This document shows, one piece after another, positions 9,232 through 17,502 of a stretch of DNA of 64,000 bases; within the stretch, counting starts at the first letter, position 1, and every line of letters starts with the position of its first letter. This DNA is from Candidatus Thiodiazotropha endoloripes. Its GTDB lineage: Bacteria; Pseudomonadota; Gammaproteobacteria; Chromatiales; Chromatiaceae. The notes under the pieces were generated by a model. It saw only the letters and a list, made by a program, of their open reading frames with translations. It was not told the DNA's origin and searched no databases. The stretch is taken from positions 62,001-126,000 of the forward strand of contig NZ_LVJW01000003.1 in NCBI RefSeq assembly GCF_001708965.1, read 5' to 3'. Made by a program: the position numbers and the translations under genes.

Positions 9232-9263
9232 GAAAAGTACTTTTTTATAAAACGAAAAGTACT
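9232..9263. promoter_or_regulatory. Two direct repeats GAAAAGTACT, 22 bp apart, in the divergent promoter region
   Basis: The ten-base word occurs at 9232-9241 and 9254-9263, so equivalent bases are 22 bp apart, about two helical turns. Each copy contains the palindromic core AGTACT. The pair sits between the start of the VIT/vWA gene (9141) and the XRE regulator (9296), 33 bp upstream of the latter. The likely role is an operator bound by that regulator, controlling both genes; this is inference. Confidence 0.55.
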
Positions 9264-9295
9264 GTATATTGAAACTTTTTCAGTGGGAGAGGGGT

Positions 9296-10033
9296 ATGAG
9301 TCAAGTTGCAGAGCTGTTGCAGGCCTTGAAGCGCGAACTGCGTGCCAAGGGGATTACCTACCGTGAAGTCGCTGAGTTGCTGGATCTGTCTGAAAACAGT
9401 GTCAAGCGCCTGTTCGCCGAACGAAGCTTTTCCATCGCCAGGCTGGAGAAGGTTTGCGATCTAATCGATCTGGAGCTCTCCGATCTGGTGCAGATCATGG
9501 TTGAAGGGCGGGAGCGCATCACAATGCTGACGGAGGATCAGGAGCGGGAGATGGTGGGGAACACCAAACTCTTGTTGGTGGCGATCTGTATCTTTAACCA
9601 CTGGCAGTTCGAACAGATACTGGCGGACTACCGCTTTACTGAGACTGAGCTGACCCAGTTGCTGGCCAAGCTCGACCGACTGAGGATCATCGAGCTTCTA
9701 CCGCTTAATCGGTTTAAGCTGGTGGTGGACAAAAACTTTACCTGGCGTACCAATGGGCCGATTCAGAGGTTTTTTCAAAAGTATGCTCAGCCCGAGTTTC
9801 TCGATGCGAAATTTCTACGAGAGGATGAGGCGCTGATCTTTACCAACGGATACCTGTCTGAGAATTCGAGATTGACCATGTTACGGCAGTTGAAGCGGGT
9901 ATCGGTGGAGTTCAATCGGCTGCATGAAGAGGATGGTTCATTGCCTCTTTCCCAGCGACAGGGCACCAGCTTGATGCTGGCATTCAGGCCATGGGATTTC
10001 AGTGTCTTCAATAAACTGAAGCGGGATGGATAG
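9296..10033 (+). CDS. XRE-type helix-turn-helix transcriptional regulator
   Basis: The 245-residue protein starts at the ATG at 9296, preceded by a strong GGGAGAGGGG site; an upstream TTG would skip it. Residues about 8-60 form an XRE/Cro-like HTH (YREVAELLDLSENSVKRLF). The long C-terminal part is helical and charged with no recognised ligand domain; it includes a KLLLVAICIFNHWQFEQIL stretch and a possible second winged-helix-like section (ETELTQLLAKLDRL). Its divergent position and the repeated AGTACT operator suggest it controls the VIT/vWA gene and itself. The ligand or signal is unknown. Confidence 0.85.
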   Translation: MSQVAELLQALKRELRAKGITYREVAELLDLSENSVKRLFAERSFSIARLEKVCDLIDLELSDLVQIMVEGRERITMLTEDQEREMVGNTKLLLVAICIFNHWQFEQILADYRFTETELTQLLAKLDRLRIIELLPLNRFKLVVDKNFTWRTNGPIQRFFQKYAQPEFLDAKFLREDEALIFTNGYLSENSRLTMLRQLKRVSVEFNRLHEEDGSLPLSQRQGTSLMLAFRPWDFSVFNKLKRDG

Positions 10034-10044
10034 AGGGAGAGAGA

Positions 10045-10518
10045 GTGGCAAGTGATCGGTCAGAGGATCATGCTGATGTGATCCTGCCGCCGCCGGTGAT
10101 TCACATAGTCAGTATCGGTTTGGGGGGTGTGATCAGCAACTATTTTCCCATGCCCCTGCCGCATTGGTTAATCCTGCAATGGGCTGGTGCAGTGCTGAGT
10201 GTTGCGGCGATCGCCATGACACTGTGGGGTATGCGTGAGTTCCGTGCCTCCCGTAATCCCGTTGCTCCAATCCGGCCGATCAATCGATTGATGGTTTCCG
10301 GGCCATATCGATTCACCAGAAATCCCCTCTACCTTTCTCTGATCCTGTTGCAACTGGGGCTTGCTCTTGTTTTTCTTAACGGCTGGATGGTGGTAATGCT
10401 ACTGCCTGTAGTGGTGATTGTGCACTATTATGTTGTAATTCGGGAGGAGGCCTATCTTCTACGTCGTTTTGGCTCTGACTATCAAACCTACCAGGAGCGG
10501 GTCAGGCGATGGATATAA
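10045..10518 (+). CDS. Isoprenylcysteine carboxyl methyltransferase (ICMT/PEMT)-like membrane protein
   Basis: The 157-residue protein has about four membrane segments and the family's C-terminal signature: GPYRFTRNPLYLSL, then EEAYLLRRFGSDYQTYQ and a terminal RVRRW. In bacteria this fold methylates lipids or small molecules with S-adenosylmethionine; the substrate cannot be told from sequence. It starts at GTG with GGAGAGA upstream, 11 bases after the XRE regulator, so the two are probably co-transcribed. Confidence 0.85.
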   Translation: MASDRSEDHADVILPPPVIHIVSIGLGGVISNYFPMPLPHWLILQWAGAVLSVAAIAMTLWGMREFRASRNPVAPIRPINRLMVSGPYRFTRNPLYLSLILLQLGLALVFLNGWMVVMLLPVVVIVHYYVVIREEAYLLRRFGSDYQTYQERVRRWI

Positions 10519-10679
10519 GCAGGTCTTGCTGCTCCTGGATGAGGGAGTGACGTGGTCTGGTTGAGGTGATGGGGTCGCTTCGGCGTCAGGCACTCTATAC
10601 TCTACGAGACTTATCAGATGAGCGCTTAACAGGGTGTAACATCAGGGGTAACATCGTTGAATTCATGGATTGGATTGAT

Positions 10680-11450
10680 ATGGATATTAAGTTTGTAAGA
10701 CAGGTCAGGAAGCTCCCTCGGTTTATTCGAAACCACGGCATAGACAACGTTTTCGTCTACATCTTGACGATACCACTATTATCTTTTTTCAACCTGCTGT
10801 TGACACCGATCAAGAAGAAGACAGACAAAGATCCCTTCTACCAAGTTTTTAATCGTTTTACTGCAACCGTTAATGAAATGCCCCAGGCGACCCTGCTTGA
10901 GATCGGTTCAAGAAATGTAACCGGTGTGGTGATGCGTGACCTGTTTCACTCCACAGTGGACTATACCGGAGTGGATATCCATGAAGGGGAGAACGTGGAT
11001 CTGGTGGCTGATGTTCATGAGCTCTCATCCCACCTTCCGCAGAACCACTATGATGCGGTTTTTACAATCTCTGTATTCGAGCATTTGGCGATGCCCTGGC
11101 AGGCCGTGATCGAAATCAACCGGGTAATGAAGCCTGGTGGTTTGCTGTTTATCGCCACTCATCCAGTGATTCCGCCTCATGAACTGCCATGGGACTTCTG
11201 GCGTTATTCCAGAGAGACATTCAAAGTGCTGCTGAATCAAAGAACCGGCTTCGAAATATTGGAATCCGTAGAGGGAACCCCGGCTAGAATCCTCTCCTTG
11301 TCCCGTGACCGAACCACATCCAAGGTGCATTTGATACCGGTTCATCAGAGTATTGGTGTAGTGGCGAGAAAGATCGATGTGCCTGATGCTGCGCTCTCTT
11401 GGAAGTTGCCTGTGAGCAGTTTATTACAGAGTCACTACCCAAAAGGATAG
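10680..11450 (+). CDS. Class I SAM-dependent methyltransferase
   Basis: The open frame begins at 10566, but the first 38 codons read like non-coding sequence; the ATG at 10680 (256 residues) gives a more natural N-terminus (MDIKFVRQVRKLPRFIRN). ATGs at 10569 and 10665 are alternatives, and no start has a strong ribosome site. Motif I is LLEIGSRNVTGVV, the acidic post-I residue lies in YTGVDIHEG, and EHLAMPWQAVIEINRVMKPGG follows, typical of methyltransferase type 11 proteins. A hydrophobic patch near the N-terminus (VYILTIPLLSFFNLLL) may anchor it to the membrane. The substrate is unknown; similar proteins occur in polysaccharide clusters, but none is present here. Confidence 0.78.
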   Translation: MDIKFVRQVRKLPRFIRNHGIDNVFVYILTIPLLSFFNLLLTPIKKKTDKDPFYQVFNRFTATVNEMPQATLLEIGSRNVTGVVMRDLFHSTVDYTGVDIHEGENVDLVADVHELSSHLPQNHYDAVFTISVFEHLAMPWQAVIEINRVMKPGGLLFIATHPVIPPHELPWDFWRYSRETFKVLLNQRTGFEILESVEGTPARILSLSRDRTTSKVHLIPVHQSIGVVARKIDVPDAALSWKLPVSSLLQSHYPKG

Positions 11451-11678
11451 ATCGCTGCCTGATCGGTTCTGAAGGCCTGGAATGGAGCTGGTCCAGCCAT
11501 CAGATGAACGATGTGATACAACCGGGATTCAGTTGTTAAATTAAGAAATTATAGTGGTGATCGTAGTTTGTTCTTTTTAAAACAACGAGAACGGGACGTG
11601 CTGTGAGTCAGATTGAATCGATTCAGACTTGACTGAATGGGTTCAGTACCCTGTCCTCTGTTTTCTTTGTTGGGATTT

Positions 11679-11709
11679 AGGGCCTATTGGATTAGTGTTA
11701 ACAGGCCCT
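11679..11709 (+). repeat. 31-bp interspersed palindromic-ended repeat, copy 2
   Basis: This is a full-length copy with perfect seven-base inverted ends (AGGGCCT/AGGCCCT). It lies in the gap between the methyltransferase and the convergent MarR gene, 20 bases beyond the MarR stop codon. The rest of the 279-base gap shows no gene. Confidence 0.9.
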
Positions 11710-11729
11710 GGGGGGGATCTCTATCTGCC

Positions 11730-12272
11730 TTATACTTCTTCTGCTTCCGGTGGAGTATCTGTCGGCGTGACCACATCCTGTATTGCTTCCGGTGATGCGG
11801 TAATCGCACCGCTGGTCAACATCGGTGAAGCGTCCAGGTCTTCCGCATTCATCATCTCCGCGATCCGCTGCAGGGATGAGAGCAGCTGGTTCTGTTCCCA
11901 ATCCTTGAGTTCACCCAGCCGTTGTTGAAAACGCTCCTGTAGAAGGGGTACGGATTGCTTGACCAGAACCTCTCCCTGTTTGCTCGCCTTCAGTATCACT
12001 TTGCGTTTGTCGCCAGCATCGCGACTCCGCTCCAGTAGCTCCCTGCTCTCAAGCCGTTTCACGACATCGGTGACGGTTGCCTGACTCAGGCTGACCCGCT
12101 TCGCCAGTTCACTGCCGGTGATCTTTCCGCTGCGAACGATCTCCGTCAACAGCAGTGCCTGTGGGCCGGTCAGTCCATGACTCTGCACCAGGTTTCTGGA
12201 GTGCTGGTCAATGGCACGGATGACCCGTCTGATGGCAATCAGGATATCTTCAGTGATGTCGGTTTGGGTCAT
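11730..12272 (-). CDS. MarR family transcriptional regulator
   Basis: The 180-residue protein has a winged-helix MarR domain over about residues 10-145: SHGLTGPQALLLTEIV, SELAKRVSLSQATVTDVV as recognition helix, and the wing RSRDAGDKRKVIL. An unusual Pro/Thr/Glu-rich tail of about 35 residues follows. It is divergent from the carbamoyl/amidase operon that starts near 12442 and is its likely regulator. MarR proteins of the EctR group control osmolyte (ectoine) genes in other Proteobacteria, which fits the osmolyte hypothesis for this cluster but does not prove it. Confidence 0.92.
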   Translation of the reverse strand: MTQTDITEDILIAIRRVIRAIDQHSRNLVQSHGLTGPQALLLTEIVRSGKITGSELAKRVSLSQATVTDVVKRLESRELLERSRDAGDKRKVILKASKQGEVLVKQSVPLLQERFQQRLGELKDWEQNQLLSSLQRIAEMMNAEDLDASPMLTSGAITASPEAIQDVVTPTDTPPEAEEV

Positions 12273-12371
12273 GAAAGTATGTTCCCTAAATAATGTTAAG
12301 TTTTTATTACCAGTAAATTTGCAGGGTTTACGGATATTGATGGGATTTTTATGGCTAAAATGTTTAGAATA

Positions 12372-12385
12372 CTAATCATAGTTAG
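12372..12385. promoter_or_regulatory. Imperfect CTAA-N6-TTAG inverted repeat, possible MarR operator
   Basis: The short dyad lies in the divergent promoter region between the MarR gene and the FN3 gene, in an AT-rich stretch suitable for promoters. The arms are only four bases, so it is a weak candidate placed mainly by position. Confidence 0.25.
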
Positions 12386-12441
12386 CTGAATATAAGGATC
12401 TTCCGCCTGGCACAGATGTGTCTATACAGGCGTCCAGTTCT

Positions 12442-12885
12442 ATGCAAAATGCAGGAAGACATCTCTCTGGGCAGATCCTTGTCTGTCTGTTTCTCGGCCT
12501 ATTTGCAGCATCGGCAGTTAGTGCACCTCTCCTCTCCCTGGCGCCGGCACAGAGTACTGATGGCAAAGCCACGCTGAGCTGGGAACTTCCTGAAGGCGCC
12601 AGTGTTGAAGTTGAATCAAGTCTGGACGATCGCTTTGTCAATGTGGTCCCTCTCTATCAGGGCAGTGACCGGTCGACCGTATTGACCGGATTGAGTGATG
12701 GATCTTATCACTTCCGTGCCCGCATCATGCATCAAAATGGTGCAATTTCACCCTGGGGCGAACCGGTAAGTCTCCTTGTTGAGCATCACAGCCTTGTTAA
12801 GGCAGTGAGCTTTTTTGTCATCGGTGCGGTGGTTTTTGTGGCGACCCTCCTGTTGATCATTCTCGGTGCCAGGCGGGAACAATAG
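12442..12885 (+). CDS. Exported fibronectin type III-like protein with C-terminal membrane anchor
   Basis: The ATG at 12442 gives 147 residues; a GTG at 12418 is an alternative. A signal peptide (hydrophobic stretch ending AASAVSA) leads to one FN3-like beta domain (KATLSWELPEGASVEVE, then SYHFRARIMHQNGAISPWG). A C-terminal membrane helix (about residues 118-142) ends with ARREQ. The domain is therefore periplasmic and tethered to the inner membrane. It is the first gene of the operon and ends four bases before the amidohydrolase start. Its role is unknown; it may bind the solute or stabilise the transporter, but this is speculation. Confidence 0.75.
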   Translation: MQNAGRHLSGQILVCLFLGLFAASAVSAPLLSLAPAQSTDGKATLSWELPEGASVEVESSLDDRFVNVVPLYQGSDRSTVLTGLSDGSYHFRARIMHQNGAISPWGEPVSLLVEHHSLVKAVSFFVIGAVVFVATLLLIILGARREQ

Positions 12886-12889
12886 ACTC

Positions 12890-14143
12890 ATGAGTGCAAA
12901 GCCGCTACAAGTCGATTTCCCTCGTCTCAAGTCCGATGTGGAGGCGCTCGCCGCAATCGGCCGGGCGGATGATCAGGGCATCTATCGGATGGCCTTTTCC
13001 GAGGGGGATATGCAGGCCCGTAACTGGTTGCGGGAGCGTATCGTCCAGGCTGGGCTCGAGCTGCATCAGGATGGGGCGGCGAACCTGTTCGGTCGCTTGG
13101 CCTGGGATCCTGACAAACCCAGTGTGATGGTCGGTTCGCACATCGATACGGTGCCCGGCGCCGGGCATCTGGATGGTGCCCTCGGGGTGCTGTGCGGGTT
13201 GGAAGCACTGAGATCGATGAAAGAGCAGGGGATCAGCCTGAAGCGGCCATTGGAGCTGGTGGCTTTTTCCGATGAGGAGGGTCGTTTCAGTGGTATGTTC
13301 GGCTCCCAGGCCCTGTGCGGTGATATCTCCCCCCAGTGGATTCATGCCGCCAGGGATCTGTCTGGGGTGGGCTTGACCGAAGCGATGGCTGCGCAGGGGT
13401 TGGATGCCAATGAGGCGCTCTCTGCCGCCAGATCACCGGAGAGTCTGCACGCCTTTGTCGAGTTGCATATCGAACAGGGGCCGGTGCTCGATGAACTGGG
13501 CAGTTCGATCGGTGTGGTGGAGGGTATCTGCGGCCTCAAGCGCTGGGACGTACGTCTCACCGGGGTTGCCAATCATGCGGGCACCACGCCGATGCTGATG
13601 CGCAGTGACGCCTTTCAGGGCCTCGCGGAGTTCTCCGTGGAGATCGGCCGGATCCTGGAGGAGCATGGTGGTCCCCAGAGTGTCGCCACCATAGGCCGTG
13701 TTGAACTGCAGCCCGGGGCGGCCAATGTGGTGCCTGGCGAGGCCCGGTTCGCTCTGGAATTTCGCGATCTGGAAGAGTCGGTCCTGTATGACCTGAGCGA
13801 TGCTTTCCGCCGTACCCTGTCAGCCATCGCCCGGCGTCGCGGCCTGATGTTCGACTTCAAGGTGGTGAGTGAACTGGCGCCGGTCAGCTGTGATCAACGC
13901 ATCCGTCAGTTGATTGAATCCACGGCTCAGGCGTTTGCCTACAACCACCACCAGCTCCCCAGTGGCGCCGCCCATGACACCCAGCAATTGGCGCGGATCA
14001 CCAGAACCGGCATGATTTTTGTACCGAGTAAAGATGGGCGCAGCCATTCAGCGGCGGAGTGGACCTCGTGGAATGACATCCAGGCCGGCGCCAATGTACT
14101 GCTCAACACACTCTACGAACTTGCCAATGAGGAGTCACCATGA
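12890..14143 (+). CDS. Zn-dependent N-carbamoyl-amino acid amidohydrolase (M20 hydantoinase/carbamoylase family)
   Basis: Starting at ATG 12890 (GGCGGGA upstream), the 417-residue enzyme belongs to the family containing L-N-carbamoylase, beta-ureidopropionase and allantoate amidohydrolase. These hydrolyse a carbamoyl group to ammonia and CO2, freeing an amine. Dinuclear metal ligands are visible in GSHIDTVPGAGHLDGALGV, FSDEEGRFSG and HIEQGPVLDE; the C-terminal SGAAHDTQ and PSKDGRSHSAAEW blocks complete the site. The stop overlaps the next gene by four bases. Given the neighbours, the substrate is probably an N-carbamoyl amino acid; allantoate is less likely because no other purine-catabolism gene is present. 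Confidence 0.9.
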   Translation: MSAKPLQVDFPRLKSDVEALAAIGRADDQGIYRMAFSEGDMQARNWLRERIVQAGLELHQDGAANLFGRLAWDPDKPSVMVGSHIDTVPGAGHLDGALGVLCGLEALRSMKEQGISLKRPLELVAFSDEEGRFSGMFGSQALCGDISPQWIHAARDLSGVGLTEAMAAQGLDANEALSAARSPESLHAFVELHIEQGPVLDELGSSIGVVEGICGLKRWDVRLTGVANHAGTTPMLMRSDAFQGLAEFSVEIGRILEEHGGPQSVATIGRVELQPGAANVVPGEARFALEFRDLEESVLYDLSDAFRRTLSAIARRRGLMFDFKVVSELAPVSCDQRIRQLIESTAQAFAYNHHQLPSGAAHDTQQLARITRTGMIFVPSKDGRSHSAAEWTSWNDIQAGANVLLNTLYELANEESP

Positions 14144-14874
14144 GTGACCAAGAAGAAAAACAACCTGATCCCTATATGAACATCGATCCGCTTCGGGATA
14201 CCTATCGGCAGAAGATCGCCGAAGCGGCGGGTCGCACCCACTCGCTGCAAAGACACAACACCGCGTTGTTGTGCATCGATATGCAATATCTCGATGCAGC
14301 GCCCGGTTTCGGCGTCTTCGCGGATGCGGACTCATCCGGTCTGCCGCCGGAATCCCAGGCCTACTATTTCGATCGTCTGGAGAGCATGGTGCTACCCAAT
14401 GTGAGGCGTCTGCAGGAAGCCTTTCGGGCCAATCGACTGGAGGTGGTGCATACCAGAATCCAATCCCTGACCCAGGATGGCCGGGATCGTGGTCCAGGAC
14501 ACAAGCGTCTCAATCTGCATGCGCCGCCAGGTTCCAAGGAGGCGGAAATTCTGCCTCTGGTTGCGCCCCATGGGGATGAGATCATCATCAACAAGACCGC
14601 ATCCGGGGTCTTCACCTCCACCAACCTGGAGTATGTGCTGCGCAACCTGGGTATAACCGGGCTGTTTGTGGTCGGGGTCTACTCCAATGAGTGTGTCAGT
14701 ACGGCGGTGAGGGATGCCTGCGATCTCGGTTTCTATGTCACCCTGATCTCCGATGGCATCGCCACCGTAACCCCTGAGCTGCAACAGGCCACAGACACCA
14801 CCATGAAGGACCGCTATGCCCGTTTGATGAACACCGACGAGGCCCTCTCGGAGATCGAAGGGGTCTTTCTTTGA
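14140..14874 (+). CDS. Isochorismatase-family cysteine amidohydrolase
   Basis: The 244-residue protein has the catalytic triad of the family: Asp in LLCIDMQ, Lys in INKTASGVF and Cys in SNECVSTAVRDA, with the typical cis-peptide strand VVGVYSNE. Members include N-carbamoylsarcosine amidase, biuret hydrolase and ureidoacrylate hydrolase, which cleave amide or carbamoyl bonds by a cysteine thioester. The N-terminus carries about 40 extra residues. It overlaps both neighbours by four bases, so it is translationally coupled. It probably removes an amide or carbamoyl group from the cluster's solute; the exact bond is unknown. Confidence 0.9.
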   Translation: MSDQEEKQPDPYMNIDPLRDTYRQKIAEAAGRTHSLQRHNTALLCIDMQYLDAAPGFGVFADADSSGLPPESQAYYFDRLESMVLPNVRRLQEAFRANRLEVVHTRIQSLTQDGRDRGPGHKRLNLHAPPGSKEAEILPLVAPHGDEIIINKTASGVFTSTNLEYVLRNLGITGLFVVGVYSNECVSTAVRDACDLGFYVTLISDGIATVTPELQQATDTTMKDRYARLMNTDEALSEIEGVFL

Positions 14875-16313
14875 ACTCTGATCCGGTACTCAGTGCGGAT
14901 CTTGGCTGGCTGATACTGGCTCTGTTCAGTGCCGTCTGGATCTGGCTGGGCTGGTGGCTGGGTCGGCGCGCCCAGGGGCTGGATGGTTTCATGCTCGCCG
15001 GCCGTAAGGTTGGTCTGGCCCTGGGAACTGCTACCGCCATGGCCACCTGGGTGACCAGTAACACCACCATGGCGGCACCTCAGCTCGCCTTTCAGATGGG
15101 GATCTGGGGTATGGTCGGATACTCGCTGGGTTCGATCGGTCTGATTCTGTTCGCGCCCCTGGCGAAACGGATTCGGCAGCTGATGCCCCAGGGCTTCACC
15201 AGCGGTGATTTCATCCGGCTGCGCTACGGCAATCTGGCCTGGCGGGTGTTCCTGGTAATCTCCCTCTTCTACGCCTTCGGTTGGTTGATCAGCCTGGGAA
15301 TGGCTGGTGGGGTATTGATAAACGCCCTCACCGGTATCGACTACCACATCGGTATGTCAGTGATTGTCGCGGTGTGTGTCAGCTATACCCTGTTGGGTGG
15401 TTTGCGCGCGGTTATCGGCACCGATTTTCTGCAGTCGCTGATCATCCTGACCGGGATTGTCATACTGGCGGTGCTGGCGATTACCAAGGTCGGGGTCGAT
15501 ACCATGCATGAGCAGGTGTTGATGGAGCGGCCGGAGCTGCTCAATCTGCTGTTTCCCGCCGCCATCATGTTCCTGTTCAACAACCTGTTGTTTGGTGTCG
15601 GCGAGATCTTTCACTCCAACGTCTGGTGGAGCAGGGCCTTCGCTTTTCGTGAAGGTGTTGGGTTCAAGGCCTATTTGATCGCCGGTCTGTTCTGGACGCC
15701 GGTGCCGATTGTGGCCGGCTTTCTCGCATTGACCGTTCCCGCCTTGCAGATCAATGTGCCGACTGCGGATATGGTCGGTCCCCTGGTGGCTGGTGAGTTA
15801 CTGGGCGCCGGTGGTGCGGTGCTGGTCTTCATCGTGGTCTTCTCCGCTCTGGCCTCCAGTCTGGACTCCCTGCTGGCCGCCACATCCGATCTGGTGCTGA
15901 CCGATCTCTATAAAGGGCACCTGCGGCCACAGGCCAGGGAAGAAGAGCTGGTCAAGGCGGCTCGCTGGATAACCCTCGGTCTGGGCGTTATGACCTGGTT
16001 GCTCTGCTGGCCCCGCATCACCACCCTGGCGGAGCTGCTCTATTTCACCGGCGCCTTTGTCGCCAGCACTATCTGGCCGGTGGCCGCCGGTCTCTACTGG
16101 CGCAGTATCAATCCGATGGGCGCCACCCTGGCAATGACCCTGGGTACCCTGATCGGACTGCTGAGCTATTTCATGATCGGTTTCTATGTGGCGGCCCTGG
16201 TGGCGGCCGCTGTCTCCATGACCCTGGTGTTGCTGACAACCTGGTTGGCACCGCGCAGCTTTGATTGGCAGCGGCTCAATCCAACACCCGTCCCAGTTAG
16301 GGAGGTCAAGTGA
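14871..16313 (+). CDS. Sodium:solute symporter (SSS family)
   Basis: The 480-residue inner-membrane protein has about 13 hydrophobic segments and SSS signatures: the GLDGFMLAGRKVG entry loop, AMATWVTSNTTMAAPQ, a GGLRAVIGTDFLQ loop and FSALASSLDSLLAATSDLV around the Na2 site (Ser-Ser in transmembrane helix 8). It starts at TTG overlapping the amidase stop. SSS carriers take up amino acids, ureides, osmolytes or organic acids with Na+. Coupling to carbamoyl- and amide-cleaving enzymes suggests uptake of a ureido or amide compound. Confidence 0.92.
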   Translation: MNSDPVLSADLGWLILALFSAVWIWLGWWLGRRAQGLDGFMLAGRKVGLALGTATAMATWVTSNTTMAAPQLAFQMGIWGMVGYSLGSIGLILFAPLAKRIRQLMPQGFTSGDFIRLRYGNLAWRVFLVISLFYAFGWLISLGMAGGVLINALTGIDYHIGMSVIVAVCVSYTLLGGLRAVIGTDFLQSLIILTGIVILAVLAITKVGVDTMHEQVLMERPELLNLLFPAAIMFLFNNLLFGVGEIFHSNVWWSRAFAFREGVGFKAYLIAGLFWTPVPIVAGFLALTVPALQINVPTADMVGPLVAGELLGAGGAVLVFIVVFSALASSLDSLLAATSDLVLTDLYKGHLRPQAREEELVKAARWITLGLGVMTWLLCWPRITTLAELLYFTGAFVASTIWPVAAGLYWRSINPMGATLAMTLGTLIGLLSYFMIGFYVAALVAAAVSMTLVLLTTWLAPRSFDWQRLNPTPVPVREVK

Positions 16314-16435
16314 TGATTATCCCCCCCGAAATACTCAACCTACTGATTATTGCAGCAACAGTGATGGTGGCTGCCGCACCGGTCATCCTGCTGTTGCTCT
16401 GGTTCCGGGATAGAAAAGGAGGAACCCTGTGGTGA
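16313..16435 (+). CDS. 40-residue single-span membrane protein in the symporter operon
   Basis: This short frame begins at an ATG that overlaps the symporter stop (TGATG) and ends seven bases inside the next gene. The protein has a short polar N-terminus (MIIPPEILN), one long hydrophobic helix (about residues 10-30) and a positively charged tail (WFRDRKGGTLW), predicted to be cytoplasmic. Tight coupling on both sides and the small size suggest an accessory subunit of the symporter; small partner proteins are known for some SSS carriers. No family is recognised. Confidence 0.65.
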   Translation: MIIPPEILNLLIIAATVMVAAAPVILLLLWFRDRKGGTLW

Positions 16436-17490
16436 ATGATATTAATGCTCAATTAAGCAAACCGCTGCAAGAACCGTCTTTGGATGTACAGGGTTTTGAA
16501 AGTCCGAGATCCCTGATGGAGCGGCTGGCGGAGGATCTGGTGCCGCTGCTCGAGCTGGCCCATCGACCCGTTATCTCAGCCCGTCAATTCAACCGTGAGC
16601 AGCTGGTGCAACTCTGTCGTCTGGCGGCAAAGTATGAAACCGAGCCTCACCGTATCACCCGCCCGCTTACCGGTAAGATTCTAATCTCCGCCTTCTATGA
16701 ACCGAGTACCCGCACCCGCCTCTCATTCGAGAGTGCCTGGCATCGTCTGGGCGGGGATATCATGTCGATCACCGATCCGGCGACTACCGGTATTGCCAAA
16801 GGTGAATCTTTCTATGATGTGGGTGAGATGCTCAACCACTATGGGGATATGGTGGTGTTGCGCGACAGTAACAACCGGGCTGTCTATGAGATGCTCGAGG
16901 CGTTGCGTATTCCGATCGTCAATGGGGGTAACGGTACCGATGAGCATCCGACCCAGGCGATGGCGGACGTCTACACGATCCTCAAGGCGGTGCCCCAGCT
17001 GACTGATCCGAACAGCATGAAGGCCTCTGAAAAGATACGCATCGGCATTATCGGTGTGCCGGGTCGGATGCGTACTATCCGTAGCCTGCTGCTGTTCCTG
17101 TCGCTGTTTTCAGTCGGTATCGATGAGCTGGTGATTATCAGTGAGGATCAGGATCCCTTCTCCGAGGGGCAGTACAAGGAGTTGAGCGAGGCGGGATTGA
17201 ATATTCGCATCACGCCCGATTTGGACAAGGTGCTGCCGCAACTGGATGTGGTCTATCTGAATGCCATCGCCTGGGTATCGGATGGCTATGAGGAGCATGG
17301 CAGGACCTATCGTCTCGATGCCGACTCGCCGTTCAAGCCCGGTGCTGTGGTGATGCACCCGCTTGCCCGAGGCGAGGAGCTCGATCGCAGTCTGGATGAG
17401 ACCCCCTACAACTGGTATTTCGCCCAGGCCCGTGGTGCGGTTTTCGTGCGCATGGCGCTGCTCTCCGTGTTGTTGAAAAGTTATAGCTGA
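16429..17490 (+). CDS. Aspartate/ornithine carbamoyltransferase superfamily protein with altered acceptor site
   Basis: The 353-residue protein starts at GTG 16429 with AGGAGGA six bases upstream. Carbamoyl-phosphate site residues are intact: EPSTRTRLSFES, the lysine loop IAKGES, the arginine in MVVLRD and DEHPTQAMADVYT. The R-x-Q element that binds L-aspartate in PyrB (TRxQxER region) is replaced by NAIAWVSDGYEEHGRTYRL, and the HPLPR loop reads HPLARGEE. It probably transfers a carbamoyl group to an amine other than aspartate. It is followed 12 bases later by the asparagine synthetase gene. A PyrB with unusual sequence cannot be fully excluded. Confidence 0.85.
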   Translation: MVNDINAQLSKPLQEPSLDVQGFESPRSLMERLAEDLVPLLELAHRPVISARQFNREQLVQLCRLAAKYETEPHRITRPLTGKILISAFYEPSTRTRLSFESAWHRLGGDIMSITDPATTGIAKGESFYDVGEMLNHYGDMVVLRDSNNRAVYEMLEALRIPIVNGGNGTDEHPTQAMADVYTILKAVPQLTDPNSMKASEKIRIGIIGVPGRMRTIRSLLLFLSLFSVGIDELVIISEDQDPFSEGQYKELSEAGLNIRITPDLDKVLPQLDVVYLNAIAWVSDGYEEHGRTYRLDADSPFKPGAVVMHPLARGEELDRSLDETPYNWYFAQARGAVFVRMALLSVLLKSYS

Positions 17491-17502
17491 AGTAGAAAAG
17501 AT

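Noticed and set aside
16429-17490. Simple label as pyrB
   Set aside because: Aspartate-binding residues are replaced and no pyrimidine gene is adjacent, so the superfamily name is safer.
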